From contig DF239963.1 in assembly GCA_000507305.1 (NCBI GenBank), forward strand, positions 107,779 through 171,778: a stretch of 64,000 nt of DNA, read 5' to 3'. Each line of letters opens with the position of its first letter. The first letter of the stretch is position 1. Made by a program: the position numbers and the translations under genes. The stretch is from Breviolum minutum Mf 1.05b.01 (lineage: Eukaryota > Sar > Dinophyceae > Suessiales > Symbiodiniaceae). Below, in pieces: positions 1-12,700 of the stretch. The notes below the pieces were generated by a model, which worked only from the letters and a program-made list of their open reading frames with translations, was not told where the DNA came from and searched no databases.

Positions 1-277
1 GCAGGTCTAGATGATTTACTCAAAAACATTCAAAAACGACTTCTCCATTTGTATACTGTAGATACTGTAGATCTATTCTATAGCACATTACGGGATCATC
101 TGCACCTCTTCCAGATCTCACGTCGTCTGCGGCGGCAGCGCCGGACGTCCTCCCACCAAAGGCGGCGTTTCTCCAAGGGCGCCGAGCGGAGGACACGCAG
201 CAAAACCAGCTGAGCTGCGTGTGTCAAATAATCCTGGCCGGTGAAACTCAAAGAAATTGGCAGCAGAAGGTATACAA

Positions 278-335
278 ATATAGAATGTGCATTGCGGATA
301 CACAATATAGAATGCAAGTTGGGGATACAAAACAG
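278..335 (+). repeat. Two-copy degenerate tandem repeat
   Basis: Two neighbouring copies of about 28 bp share the phrases AATATAGAATG and GGATACA. The copies have diverged. No coding signal is associated with them. Confidence 0.6.
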
Positions 336-663
336 ACTTCCCAACTTCACATCTGCTTCATGTCCTATTTGCTGAAAAATAATGAAGGCCTACCGGAAGT
401 GATCCTAAGGTCGGTAGGGCTTGCTCTATTATTTGTGCATCTACTTTAATTGCCAGACTTCCGAACAAACACCAGTCATTGGGTGATGATGGTGTCTCTA
501 CATATTGATGTATGGGTGCGGAAATCTTTTTGGGAATTATTTTTTGGGGGGGGGGAATTATTTTTGTTTCTATGGTTTCAATTGGAGGTGGAGACGTTTC
601 AGGTGGGGGTGGGCTGTCTCTGCAGAGGAGGTAGGCTTTAAAAAAAAAAGCTGGTGGGGGGTT

Positions 664-691
664 GGGGGGGAGGGCGCAGCGCCTCCCCCCC
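664..691. repeat. G/C-rich near-perfect inverted repeat
   Basis: A G7-A-G3-CGC arm (664-677) is followed by one central A and then its complement GCGCCTC7 (679-691). Pairing is complete except for one extra G in the left arm. The purine arm is also a candidate for a four-stranded G structure together with the G run at 546-555. Whether it folds in vivo is unknown. Confidence 0.75.
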
Positions 692-724
692 AGATGCATT
701 CGCAGAACATGCTGTGAGATTTGC

Positions 725-1015
725 CTTCGGTTCGTATGATTTTTGGGGCCTTGGGTTCACAATTTTTTGTTTGGGGTCTTAGATTCATATAATTTTTGGG
801 GCCTTAGGTTCATTAAAGATTTGGTGTTGTGTTCAAAAACTTGTCGTTTCCTCACAGAATTTTTGGGGCCTGGGGTTTTCTTTTTTTGTGTCTTGTGTTT
901 ATATATTTTTGGTGGTCTCAGGCTCATAAAAGTTTTGGGATCTTAGGTTCATAACTTATTTGGGCCCTTATCTCAATATATTTTTTGGGCCTTCATAAAA
1001 CTTTTGGTGTCTTGT
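725..1015 (+). repeat. Degenerate TTTTTGGGGCCTTAGGTTCAT array
   Basis: Roughly ten diverged copies of a 24-30 bp unit. Its core reads TTTTTGGGGCCTTAGGTTCA, followed by an A/T-rich spacer. Clear copies begin near 738, 770, 796, 860, 905 and 935. I see no ORF that could be a gene here. The remainder of 1-1160 holds only the G-rich patches described separately. Confidence 0.6.
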
Positions 1016-1163
1016 GTTGAAGGGCAAGGAAGCCTCTTTGATTAATAAGCAAAAACGTTAGGCAAAAAGTAACAACACAAGCAGCGAAAGCGGCCACAAA
1101 CTCACAAGACGCAACTAAGCAGCAACTACTGCGAAATAGATGTAGAAACAAAAAGAAAGACCA

Positions 1164-1526
1164 ATGCAACACAGAAGCAAGAAAACACTAAATGAGCAAA
1201 AAGTAGCAGAAGCAAAAGCAAAAGCAGCAAAAGCAAAGGCAAAAGCAAAAGCAGCAAAAGCAAAAGCAGAAGCAGAAACAAAAGCAGCAAAAGCAAAAGC
1301 AAAAGCAGCAAAAGCAAAAGCACCAAAAGCAAAAGCAGCAAAAGCAAAAGCATCAAAAGCAAAAGCAGCAAAAGAAAAAGCACCAAAAGCAAAAGCATCA
1401 AAAGCAAAAGCAGCAAAAGAAAAAGCACCAAAAGAAAAAGCATCAAAAGTAAAAGCACCAAAACGAAAAGCAAAAGCGAAAGCAAAAGCAGCAAAGGCAA
1501 AAGCAAAAGGAAAAAAAACAAAATAA
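1164..1526 (+). CDS. Lys/Ala-rich basic ORF (possible H1-tail-like protein, or expanded repeat)
   Basis: An ATG-initiated ORF of 120 codons opens with MQHRSKKTLNEQKV and then consists almost entirely of AK and AAK units, with occasional P, S, E, T and R. It ends in GKKTK and a stop codon. Composition resembles histone H1 C-terminal tails and other AK-rich chromatin proteins, so a DNA-binding role is conceivable. Against this, nearly every Ala is GCA and nearly every Lys is AAA, which is what an expanding AAAGCA repeat gives in this frame. The ORF lies tail-to-tail with the giant minus-strand gene, with fewer than 100 bp between the ends. The A-rich DNA after the stop (AATAAAA near 1541) is compatible with a 3' end but not proof. 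No folded domain is visible. Confidence 0.35.
   Translation: MQHRSKKTLNEQKVAEAKAKAAKAKAKAKAAKAKAEAETKAAKAKAKAAKAKAPKAKAAKAKASKAKAAKEKAPKAKASKAKAAKEKAPKEKASKVKAPKRKAKAKAKAAKAKAKGKKTK
1206..1512 (+). repeat. AAAGCA hexanucleotide-type repeat
   Basis: About 300 bp of imperfect AAAGCA/AAAAGCAGC units with substitutions (ACC, TCA, GAA) that mostly keep the triplet register. It forms the body of the Lys/Ala-rich ORF. Confidence 0.9.
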
Positions 1527-1599
1527 AAAAAAATAATTCCCAATAAAAATACCCCTCCTTGATGTATATACATTATGAATGGTAATATCATGCAGTTAA

Positions 1600-4500
1600 T
1601 TGTTTTATACACAAACCATCCATGCTGCATAGATATAGGCACAGATCATACATACAGTACACCCAGGTACATCCAATCATAACAGAATGCATTTTTGCAT
1701 GCGCAGTGGGATAGTCTCTTGGGTGATAATAAAGCTCCAGAACGGACTCTTGTTTGAATGCTGCCCAGCATCGCAATTCGTGAAGTGCAAGCATTTCTCT
1801 GCTGCCTGAAGTGATGTTGCACAGAGCAAACGCCAGGACACTGGACATCACTGGATTCTGAGCATCAAAATCTGACAAACTCTGTGTATGTGTGTGTAGC
1901 TGCGCATGTGGCAAACGTAAGGAAGCATTGTAAGACAAGTTGAAGAAGGCGGTTAAAGATCCGCCGATCTAGGGTCTCAGTTCCAAAAATGGACAAAAAA
2001 TATACGAAACTGTGATGCAAGTTGATGGAAAGCTCGATATGAGTCTATACGTATATATATGTACTACAAATTATATTATAAGATATCATAATAAGAAGAT
2101 CCGTTTGTTGAGGCATGACCCCATGGATGCCCTTGCATGCCTGCAACTGATAGCTCTGCTGTGCTTCAAATCGACCATAGGAGGCCAAGAGATGACAACT
2201 GGTACGTCCCATGGGTGAAGATGGAAGGATACGAAGACCCAAACCACAGGTGGAAGGTAGGAGTGGAGCCACCTGAGACAATCGTCGTGTGCTTCACTTA
2301 CATATATCCGTTGTGATACAGCTTTGCCAAAATGTTGAATGAATTGAATGAATATCGATGAATGTGGGAAAGTCCAGTTATGATCCCCATCATTCTAGAA
2401 AGAGCAAAGCTTTTCGCCCTAGAATCTAGACTCTCTTGATCAAAACCATCCTGACCAAGGGGTGGATTCTCCTATACTCCCTGCCAACGTGTGGTGCAAA
2501 AAGCCCTGACCATCCCTGACGCTGTGCACATCTCGCCTGTTCCAAATTTAATCGATGGATGGCAGCTCGCAAGTGCTGTCCCTCTTCAAGCGACAAGGCC
2601 ACGAAATATCGACCCTGCACAGGGCACCGTTGTTAGTATCAAGACCAAATTCCTCACCCTTGCGAAGCCTGGAAAAGAAAACCTGACCACGAGGAAAACA
2701 AAGTAATAAAGAATCGACTTGCCAATACCATCAATACTACGGCTCCGTGGAAATCTGAAAGCAGAAACCAATTGGATTGAAACTTTCAGTTTCTGCGGAC
2801 ACACAAGTACATTGTTCACCTGCTACTTTGAATTTCTTATCGTGTCCAACCCTACCAACCCCAACCAAAAGTACTTGTTGTATGTGGCAATTTCTTCCTA
2901 GTACCCACCTGTTCATATGCGTACAAGGATTGCGTTGCGATAGCTCTTCGCAGCTGTTGAAAGCTACAACTTTGCCTTGGGGATTGCAGGTAAAGCCTAC
3001 AGCTGATGCAAACTTATGTATTTCAACAATATGAGTCCAAGTCATGCTGGGAGGAATTTTCTATATTACCTTTGGGGGTGAGTTGCAGTAGTTTAAGATT
3101 GCTATCATTCATCCAAATGGAAATGAGTCTCTTTCTTATTTGGTGACTGTCTTGTCACTTTAAAATGGAACTTAAAAATCAGAGTGGTCAATACCCAGAA
3201 CCGCGTCAATACCATTCACTTCTCACCAACACAGTACTGACTGGAATCTAAAAGAAGAAGCCCAAAGGATTGCATCGGCTGTGTGATGTGGGATACCGGG
3301 ATATCATTTTGATCACATTTGATCAAGCAACGCTGCATTCACCGCAGTCGGTTGCAAGCCCCATGAAGCGTAGAACTTCTGCAAAACTTCGCCAGTGATT
3401 CTGCTGGTATCATCCACTGAGCCGCTCCCACTGGGATCGCGGTAGACGGCGAAGATCAAGCGCAGCCACTCCAATTGATCATTCCTCGCTCAATCCACTT
3501 GATACAAAACCTCACACTTCATACTCGTAAACATCTTAAAGTTTGAGGCCAAAATGACTTCAGAATCTTGGAAAAAGTCTCTGAAAACAACACCAGGTGT
3601 CGAAAGCTCATAAGGTACCTTGGACGTAGGCCGCCCGCCACAGTACACCCAAAAACGAGAGGGGCTGGCACAATGCTTTCCCAAGACAAGCTCCCTGTTT
3701 TGGAGGAAATTCTCAATGGATCGTAGGTGAAAGGAAAAACCAATTGTGTCAGCTGACCCGAACAACACCTACTACAGTAAGTGTAAAGGCCCAATTTGTA
3801 CTGGTTTCTTTCATGGTCTGATGGCTGTTACAATTTTTGTATGACATCCATCGACGTCACCTCAGAGTTTCAGTACACCTGAATCAAACAAATTGCCATG
3901 AAACGGATGTATCTTGACGGTGCATAAACATGTCTGACACCACAAACACTGGGCAAAATACTGATTCTCAGAACATATCAAAGACATTCTAAGACGCCTT
4001 ACCGTAGCCCAGTTCGAAGCTGTTTCCATACATCTCTATCATCTGTAGAACTTGCCCTTCCTCCTGGCATCCTTTTGCAATATCCAATCCCAGGTGCTTC
4101 CAAAGGTGACAATTGCCTTTCATCTGGAACCCACCTCAATTTCATCGTCAAATGCTACTCAAAGCACCAGCATTTGAAACGTTCCTGCTTGCCTATTCTA
4201 CCTCTACCTCTAAGATGATCTGAGTTCATCACTCCAAGACGCAAATCACATTTCGAAGTCGTCTGGTGGATTGCAGGCGCCATGCCTTAGTATGAGAGAG
4301 TATGCAGGGAAAAGCTGGATCAAATGAGGGGTTTCCAACAATGAATCAAACAAAACACCTGTGTTGAAAGGTAGAATCAACATGAACCGACTTAATGTGG
4401 TGCAAAATCGGAATGGTTGGTTTGAAATTGAGTTCGGTGTTCAAACACACATAAATATTGAATTATATAATAACAATAATGATAATAATAATAATAATGA

Positions 4501-6616
4501 TAACAATAAGAATGATAATGATAAGAATAAGAATAATAACAATGATAATATCATAATATAAAGAAATTAAAATGCTATATTATGTCTATATCACAAGCTA
4601 ATTCTGGTATCTCAGTCTCCAGAGCTATGCAGAGGCCGTGAGAGATGAGCCACACTTCCACCCCAACCTGTACAAGAATCGCACTTATTAGGGTTGTGTA
4701 AGTGTATAAAATCATGAAACTGTGCCGGTGGCAATCATCACATAATCCAAGTCACCTTGCGATAGTGATTCTCGCTCATCATTAAATAACTGGGCATCTC
4801 ATTCAAAAGATGACTCTCACCACCCATGAGCCCAGGATGTACAGCAAAGTCAAAGAGATGATAGAAGGGAGGACCAACTGCACTTATTCCACTTGCTGGA
4901 CCTTGACCCAATGTTGCCAACTTCCAAGGATTTTGGGTCTTGTCAACCTTGGCAAACTTCTCATGTCCAACATCTTCACGAATCATTTCTTGCTCCTATG
5001 GTGGCAGTAAGCAGGACAAAAATATGTGAAACCCATCGAAATCCTACATTTTAACCACACAACCAACTGTGGTGTCATCTTCTCCAGAGAATATAGTTTT
5101 TGAGAACAGCAAAGATTTCCTACAAACACGAACATACTCCAACTTTCAGTCCTCCTCTTGTTCTTGTTCCTGCTCCTGCTCCTGCTCTTGCTCCTGACTA
5201 CCCAAGCTGAAAATTGCCATCAAAAGGGGGCAAGCTCCACGGTTTTCGTCTTTGCACACCTCTACGGACTCTTTTTGTTGGTCCGTTGACTTGGACTGAT
5301 ATGACTGATGCCGGTAATCTGGAATATTTACAGAATGCCACTCTTCAACAACAAATTGTGGATCCACAGAATCTCTGTCCCCCTCCTGCTCTGCTTCTTG
5401 CTGTTGTTCTTGTACCTGTTCTCCTTCTAAGACATCCTCAGGCGCCTCTTCTAATAACTCCTCATCGGCTTCTCGCATGCATTCTGCCAGGATAGCCTCC
5501 GCTTCCACCTGTTCTTGCGGGGTCGCCTTTCGATTTTTCAACTCCAATTGCAACTTGGCATGTAACCTCGGAAAAACACACCGTTGTCAGTGACTTCAAA
5601 AAGAAGCGAAATGGACATGGAATGACCAGGACCATGATTTGGAAGGGGTACAAAGCTAAAAGTGAGATGACCGTCCAATACCAGGAATATGGAGATCATC
5701 ACTGAGATAGAACATGTCCGTTGCAATGCTGGTTTTGGACGGCAACATGCAAGAGAGAGAGAGAGAGAGACAAACAGAAAGCTTTGACTGACAGCTTTTG
5801 CTCATCAGCAAATGACGAACTCAAAAAGGCTGCAAAATTGGAATCCTGAAAGATCCACAGTAAACGTGAAGGCTGTAAAGCTTTCGTAGGAAACAACATG
5901 ACTAGAGCATCACTCATGTTTGTGGCAACTATACTTTCTATACTACCATCCATCTAGAAAAAACTATCGCTCATAGTAGAGTAGGACTTTCAAGACAGAT
6001 TAGATTCATGAGGTCAAACCAAGAAGCCCACTGTTCTTCTCTCTTTGCAATGGCAAATCGACAGTTTGCGACAGTGCAGCTGATTGAGGATAGCTAAGAA
6101 GATCAGCAATGGCCGCATGTTGGCTCGAGTCAAAGGAAAGTGATTCCAATTTGCCTCGAGCTTTTCTACGCCAAATGTCGTGGAAGTTCTGTTGGCACAA
6201 CAAACTTTGCTTTCGACATTCATGACGGATGCCATTCGCCGTGGTCCAAACCAAAGTGTTGACCACCATACCTCAGAAAAATTGGATGGATCCCTTGATC
6301 CTCACCTTTGAAACCTAACAGACCTAAGAGAAAACTTTACGGAGCATCAAGCACGGCCATACAGTATATACTGGCACAAAGCTAAGAAAATGATGCGCTG
6401 TATATGGATACCTTCAGATCAACACATGACTTTCAAAAAGTAGTGCCACATGCGACAACTTTACTATTGGCCAAGACCCAGTTACTTGCCTTTGAAGTCG
6501 CCTTTGGAGAAACAGGGCCTGGTACCAGCAGGCAAATGGGAAGAGGATGTTCAATTCTGTTCTGTCAACGGATCTTTTTCTATTGTTGCGGTTTGCGTCC
6601 CACATGTTTCAATATA

Positions 6617-6662
<46 letters not shown>

Positions 6663-9373
6663 ATTGTTCACTTGGACAAATTTGAAAACTGCCAAATTTT
6701 GAAATTCCTCGAATCTTCATCTTGTCCGGGCCTTGCAAGAAATCATCCAATGTCACTGAGCTGCTTCGACCGCGGCTGGTGGCACGTTGCGCGACTTGAC
6801 AGGCGTTTTGACATTGCTCCACCAGGTGACTCACCTGGAGCCATGAGAGTTTTTTGATTGAATGGTTTCTTGTTCCCCTTAACGGAGAGCATCTTCTTTC
6901 ATGTTTCCCAGAACTTCGGCACGCCTCAGGGGTTACCAAGATTGTCACAGTCTGACCTTTGCCCAACTGTCGCATGCGAAAAGCTCCCTGTGAAAAGTCG
7001 CGTAAGGATGTGTCCTGCACGTGGATGAGTTTGCAGATTGAGAAGGGTTTGAATTACCTCCAATCATCAAATCGTTCAGCGTTTTTGGACAAACCAAAGC
7101 AACCCTTCGAATCTGTTGAAGCCAAAATTTCAAGTATCTTATCAGTTTCGCATTCGTTTCGACATCCTTCAACAAACTCATAGACATGTACTGTCCTTGT
7201 TCATGGTCAACATGGCTCGTGCGCCCGGGGGTTGCTTGATATCCATGCCTGTGGTGTGGACGTGATCGTAAAAAGAGAACCTCTCAGAGGGTGATAGACC
7301 ACACTGAGCCAAGTCCACCACCTCAGTCAAGATGGAAATAGACAGCCTTGGGACTTTTCAAAAACAAAGATACCACAACAACAAATTGGAAAAAGAATCA
7401 ACGACAGAAGTAGAATGTGTTTCTATACAGACAGTATGTGTTCTGTTTAATGATCCTATTTCGATGTATTTGCATCTTGTTGAAGACTACTTTTAAGTCT
7501 GTCTTAGAATGCTTTAGATTGTGAGATATGATATGACGTGTGATGTGTCTATACAAAGATCAATATTATGCAAAGAAAGCATTGGGTCCCACAATTGGTG
7601 GCATTGTCCCGCTGCTGTGCATACCAGAGTGCCTGCCAGCCGTCTCTCAAAAGCACTAGGCGTTCCCCGTCCAGGTTCAAAAAGACCTGCCAGGGTCATG
7701 TGGTCACGCGCCATGTTATCATGTAGCTCAATGTAAAAAACGACAATCATTTCATCACAACGGAATGCCACAAAAATCTTCAAATGGATGCATTTCAACC
7801 AACTTTTGATGATCACAGCATGCCAAGCAGTAGAAACAAGCCAGGACCACCACTCCCTTGAATGATTTGAGACCAGCACGTAGCAAATACTCTGCAGATT
7901 CGCGGTTGCTCATTCCCGTGATCAATGCCTAAGCTGGGCAGAAATTCCACAATGAATATCTATCAAATCCCAATTCAATCTACCACAAGTTGCAAATCCA
8001 GTCAGACTGTATAACCCGTATGTAATTGTACTTACTACGGTATATAAATGCAAATAATATCAATCAATTGAATCTATTGCCACCTTGACACCCCTACATC
8101 GATGAAGGCATTGTAGGTGCTGTTCTCTGCTGCCATCTCCAGCAATGACGTGGGTGACCAGTCAGAGCCAATCTCCTTGACATCGACGACTGCGGAACTG
8201 CATAAGGTTCCAATGATCCTGCCATCCACTCCTTGGGATCCAAATTATCTCAAGATTCCAAAAAAAATGAAATTTCAACATGCACGGCCCTGCAAATCTC
8301 ACCAAACATGAAGCAAACTCTTGTAGTACTACATGATATATGGTACATGGGGGCCCCATATAGATAAAGTTACGGTTACATACTATATCATCTATATCGA
8401 TGAACAGTTATCTTGAGAGTCATGTTCAGCGTTCGGGTATTTTCGCACGTGGTGCAAGTCCCCACTTTGCAGCAGAAAAGAAATATCCCTGAAGCTCAGG
8501 GGAAAGGGATTGCGTTGTTAATTCTTCTCCGGGTCCAAACTATCAGCGTTCACATTTTGACGCCAACACAAATAAAGGGAAAATATCCATCTCACTCAAC
8601 GAGATGCCCTCTGCATAATGGCACTTTCCGAGTCGTCGCGGCAGCAGATCATTGGGTGTCCTCTATGCAGCAAAATGCACATCTAGCATGCTGAAAGTGA
8701 CAACTAAACACTGGCACAAGGCACACAAATCATCAAGAAATTTCAGGGAAAATTCCAGTTTGCAAAATCAACGTTTCGACCCAGTCCCGCTGAAGCCAAG
8801 ACAGAGTCCAAAGAGCTGTTCGCCAGCCAAGTCCTGGTGTTTCTGTCACTAGCGACTCCCCCGTGTGAGATCCATTTCTTTAGCAGTGACAAAGCTCATC
8901 AAAAAAGCAGCATGCACCAGCATCATGGTTTGTGCCTTTTTGTCCTATCTAGCAAAAAAATAGGAAAGGTGGATTCATCATGCTCTGTCTCATCACCCCT
9001 ACAGTACTCCCAGTACTCTCTTTCCATGGCACCACTCTCCTGTCCAGTGGCCGACAGCTGGTGGTCACTCATGTCCACAGTGCCCACACCAGGTTGAAGC
9101 ACCGTCAGGAGAAAATGCTCCACAGCCAAGGCATCAGCTTTCAAAAGATCCCACAATTGCTCGATCTGTTCCTCAAACTGCGCCAAGGATGATGCAACTA
9201 CAGTGAAGCTGCAGGCTGGGTGTTTGTGTCGCTTACTTTTTGTTGGAGACAGTAAACAAGTTGGTGAGTTTTGAATCTCAATCAAGTCTGGAACCTCGTT
9301 GCTATAAGCAAACACATCATACTCATTATGATGACGACAATGACGAACATCCTGACCGTCGCCATGATGACGC

Positions 9374-9425
<52 letters not shown>

Positions 9426-9427
9426 AT

Positions 9428-9512
<85 letters not shown>

Positions 9513-9582
9513 CGATGACGATGACGCTGATGATGAGGAGGAGGATGACGATGACGATGACGATGACGCTGATGATGATGAC

Positions 9583-9614
<32 letters not shown>

Positions 9615-9707
9615 CGACGATGATGATGATGATGATGATGATGATGACGACGATGATGATGATGATGAGGAGGAGGAGGAGGATGACGATGACGATGACG
9701 ATGACGC

Positions 9708-9754
<47 letters not shown>

Positions 9755-12700
9755 TTGTTCGCCCAATAACACCATTGACTCCATAACTCTGATGACTGAA
9801 ACAAACCAGCTCCAGCTCGTTTTTTAACCAAGGCACTGCATCGTTGATATCCAAGGCCTCCAATGGCAAAACGTTTTTACGTTCGTGGTCCGCCAAGATT
9901 TTGGAGGAATCTCCAAGCCATTGGCCATCCAAACTGAAGCCACGCACACGGCCACCCACCTGGCAAAGGGATGAAACATGATAAACCAACAATGGGTAAC
10001 ACCATGAAGTATAAATTAGAAAAGAATTTAAAACATATCTGCGAGCATTGCATCTTATATCGTTTTCATTCACACCTTGCATTCTTTCATCGAAAAAAAA
10101 CAAGGAGATATTCCATTGATCTCAGTTTCAACCAAGTCATCACGCTATGGTTAAACTTAGGTCCGATAGGTCCGATGTCCTGTTTGCCTTTGTGACTCCA
10201 TGAAAAAAGTGCAAGGGCGAAGGGCCTCTTCTCAGGATGCATTTATCGATATGTACAAACACAAAAGGACAACCCAAAAAGCCTTGATGACAATCTTCAC
10301 AAAGACGCGGTTGGCCATTCTCCGATGGTAAGGAACACCACTTTGTAGCTTCATCTCCGCCTGCAGATCAACATATCAATTGAGTTTCCTGAGATCCAGG
10401 TATGGATGTTTTTGGACATTCACACATGGCCACAAAATATCTGAGCGGATTTCGAAACGAACTGCCAAGCTTGCAGTGGAAAGCGGGCATGACCATCTGC
10501 AGGAAGCTCAACATGGATATTTGTCTTTCTCTATTCACTCTCAAGAACTCTCCTCTTCATACTAACCATTGTCATACTAAAAGGTATCAGGAATTGCAGG
10601 TACCAAAACTCCCACTTACGATCTCTTCACAACTGGTGGAAGCCGCAAAAGTTCTCAACATACAATAGCAAACAGAACGATTGTTGAGTTGCAACCTCTC
10701 GTTGCAGTAGAAGTATGAGGACATTCACACCCCGGTTCGGTTTTCTTGGCCCGGCCTGCAGGGCTGTGATCAAGGTGAGTAAATCACAACAACGCAGACC
10801 TTGTAAGCGATAAGCCATGATGCTGAATCCAATGGCAACCTTGGAGCTGAACTTGGAGCCAGCGTGGAAATTTGGGGATTCATGGTCACAAAAGAAAGTT
10901 TGGCTTGATGTAAGTTGAGATCACTTTTGTTAGTACGTACGTATACTTATATAACTTATATATGTCATTCTTTAGCTAGCTCTTACTTGGAAGGTGCATA
11001 TGTGGATAAGTCCATCAGCACCAAAACGGACACAGACCAAGCGCCAACGAAACTCAGCAATTTCAGCGTTGGCAAACAGCTGTCACCCACAAGTCTTTTT
11101 GCAGCCACAAGCACATCAGGATGCGAGAATTCAGCATGTTCACTGGGTTGGTCCTGATGTCATCCCATCACAAACTTGAAGAATAGGTTTGGATGGGTTC
11201 CTAAGATCATGAATTAGAGACTGCAGGCCGCTTCTATATAATCGGGTACTTCCATCCCTACTAGGTCCTTTCCCACAAAGGGCACAGCCAGCAGGGCGCG
11301 GGATGGTGGTCCCATCTTGTCCGCTGCCAACTGCCTCAGAATAGTAAAGATAGGATGATGGCTGCGAATTCAGTGAGAAACAGAAACCTTGAGCACAGCA
11401 TGAGTTTGGCATGTCACACCTGTCCATCAATCGGTGAAAATCAGAGGTTTTGATTGATATCTGCTAGCTATGATGCTCATTCTTTTTTTCTGAGCCATTC
11501 CTTTCATGAAGTGCATATCCCATGGATCATCTCTGTCTCTGATGCTAAGGTCAAAACTCGCTTGAGAGCATGCCATAGGAAACACGGTGGACCTACTGAC
11601 GCATTCAAAAAGGTGTGAGTTTGGGAATGATCTCCTTATGCAGCTCAACCCCCAATAAGACTTCTCCAACGCCATGATATGGCAAAGTTGGAATGGCATA
11701 GCAGAGGAGGTGAAATTGTTGGTGCTTTCTGCGACATGAACCAAGACGAACATCGTTGTCAAACACCTGTATAAATGCATTTCTTGTTTCGAATTGACCC
11801 CTACAAATAGTCACAAAAAGAATACAATACTATGTTAAAGACATAGTATGTCTGCGGTTTATCTACTATAGCTACTTGACGCAATTCAGTGGCGCCTTTT
11901 TGAGCACAAAGGGCAGGAGCGAATGCAACCATCTCACAGCCAAGTGGAAGAGTTGCGCTGCGACTCCAACGCCTTTCCTCCGATGGATTTGGCGTGGTAC
12001 CACTTGGATGTTTCTCGGGGAATCTTGGAACCTGTTGATGTTAACAGTCGTAGTATCTTGTGATTCATATGGTGTGTTTTGTTTGTTTTGTTTGTTTCTT
12101 CCATGGCGAAATTCGCTGGATCATTGTCATGTACTAGAGCTACTGAAGGAACTACATGACCTGCATGGATAAATTGCCTAAAGTGAACCAAAAACCATGA
12201 AACGATATCAACGTGTCAATGAGGATTGTATGAATGCATTGCACCCTCTGACATCTTGGAGCGCAGTTATAATATGGTCCTGATGGTCTATCGACATGTA
12301 TAGACCCTATTTCACCGACCACATTTCATTTCCCAGCCTTTCAACAACTGTCGTCCTAATCGCGGATCCATACCCTCAAAATGACTTTTTCTTCAGTTGT
12401 TTCGTGTGTAGTTTCACTCACAAAGCCATCCATGTCAAACAAATTCTGGAAGATGGAGCCTTCTGCCACCCTGCAACTCCAAACCAGTCCTCAAAGCAGG
12501 TCCCTCATTGGGACGTTGCAAGACTTGCCGCAACTCAGAGGAAGGCAGCCTCGGTCTTTGTTTACAGGCTGCAATGTCGAAGTTTCATTGTCAACCTGAG
12601 AGCCAAACCCAAGGGTTCCTCCATGAGCTTCTAAGAAGAAACCCATCCAATTAGCCAGCAGCGGCAAGAGGTTCACTTCGTAGAATCCTGAATACATTTG

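Noticed and set aside
1115..1642. Minus-strand ORF rich in Phe/Ala/Leu opposite the AAAGCA repeat
   Set aside because: Composition is only the reverse reading of the hexamer repeat, with no start context or domain.
7837..7853. GC donor after FKGVVVL in the giant gene
   Set aside because: A GT donor twelve bases earlier (FKG | VFLNLDG) fits the family better.
8923..10103. Long ORFs of up to 302 codons over 8.9-10.1 kb on both strands
   Set aside because: They are produced by the GAT microsatellite, which is open in every frame. Only the short flanking parts (9.1-9.23 and 9.82-9.96 kb, minus) look like real exons.
12296..12634. Plus-strand ORF of 112 codons
   Set aside because: It overlaps, antisense, the LLPLLANWMG exon that matches the giant protein family on the minus strand.
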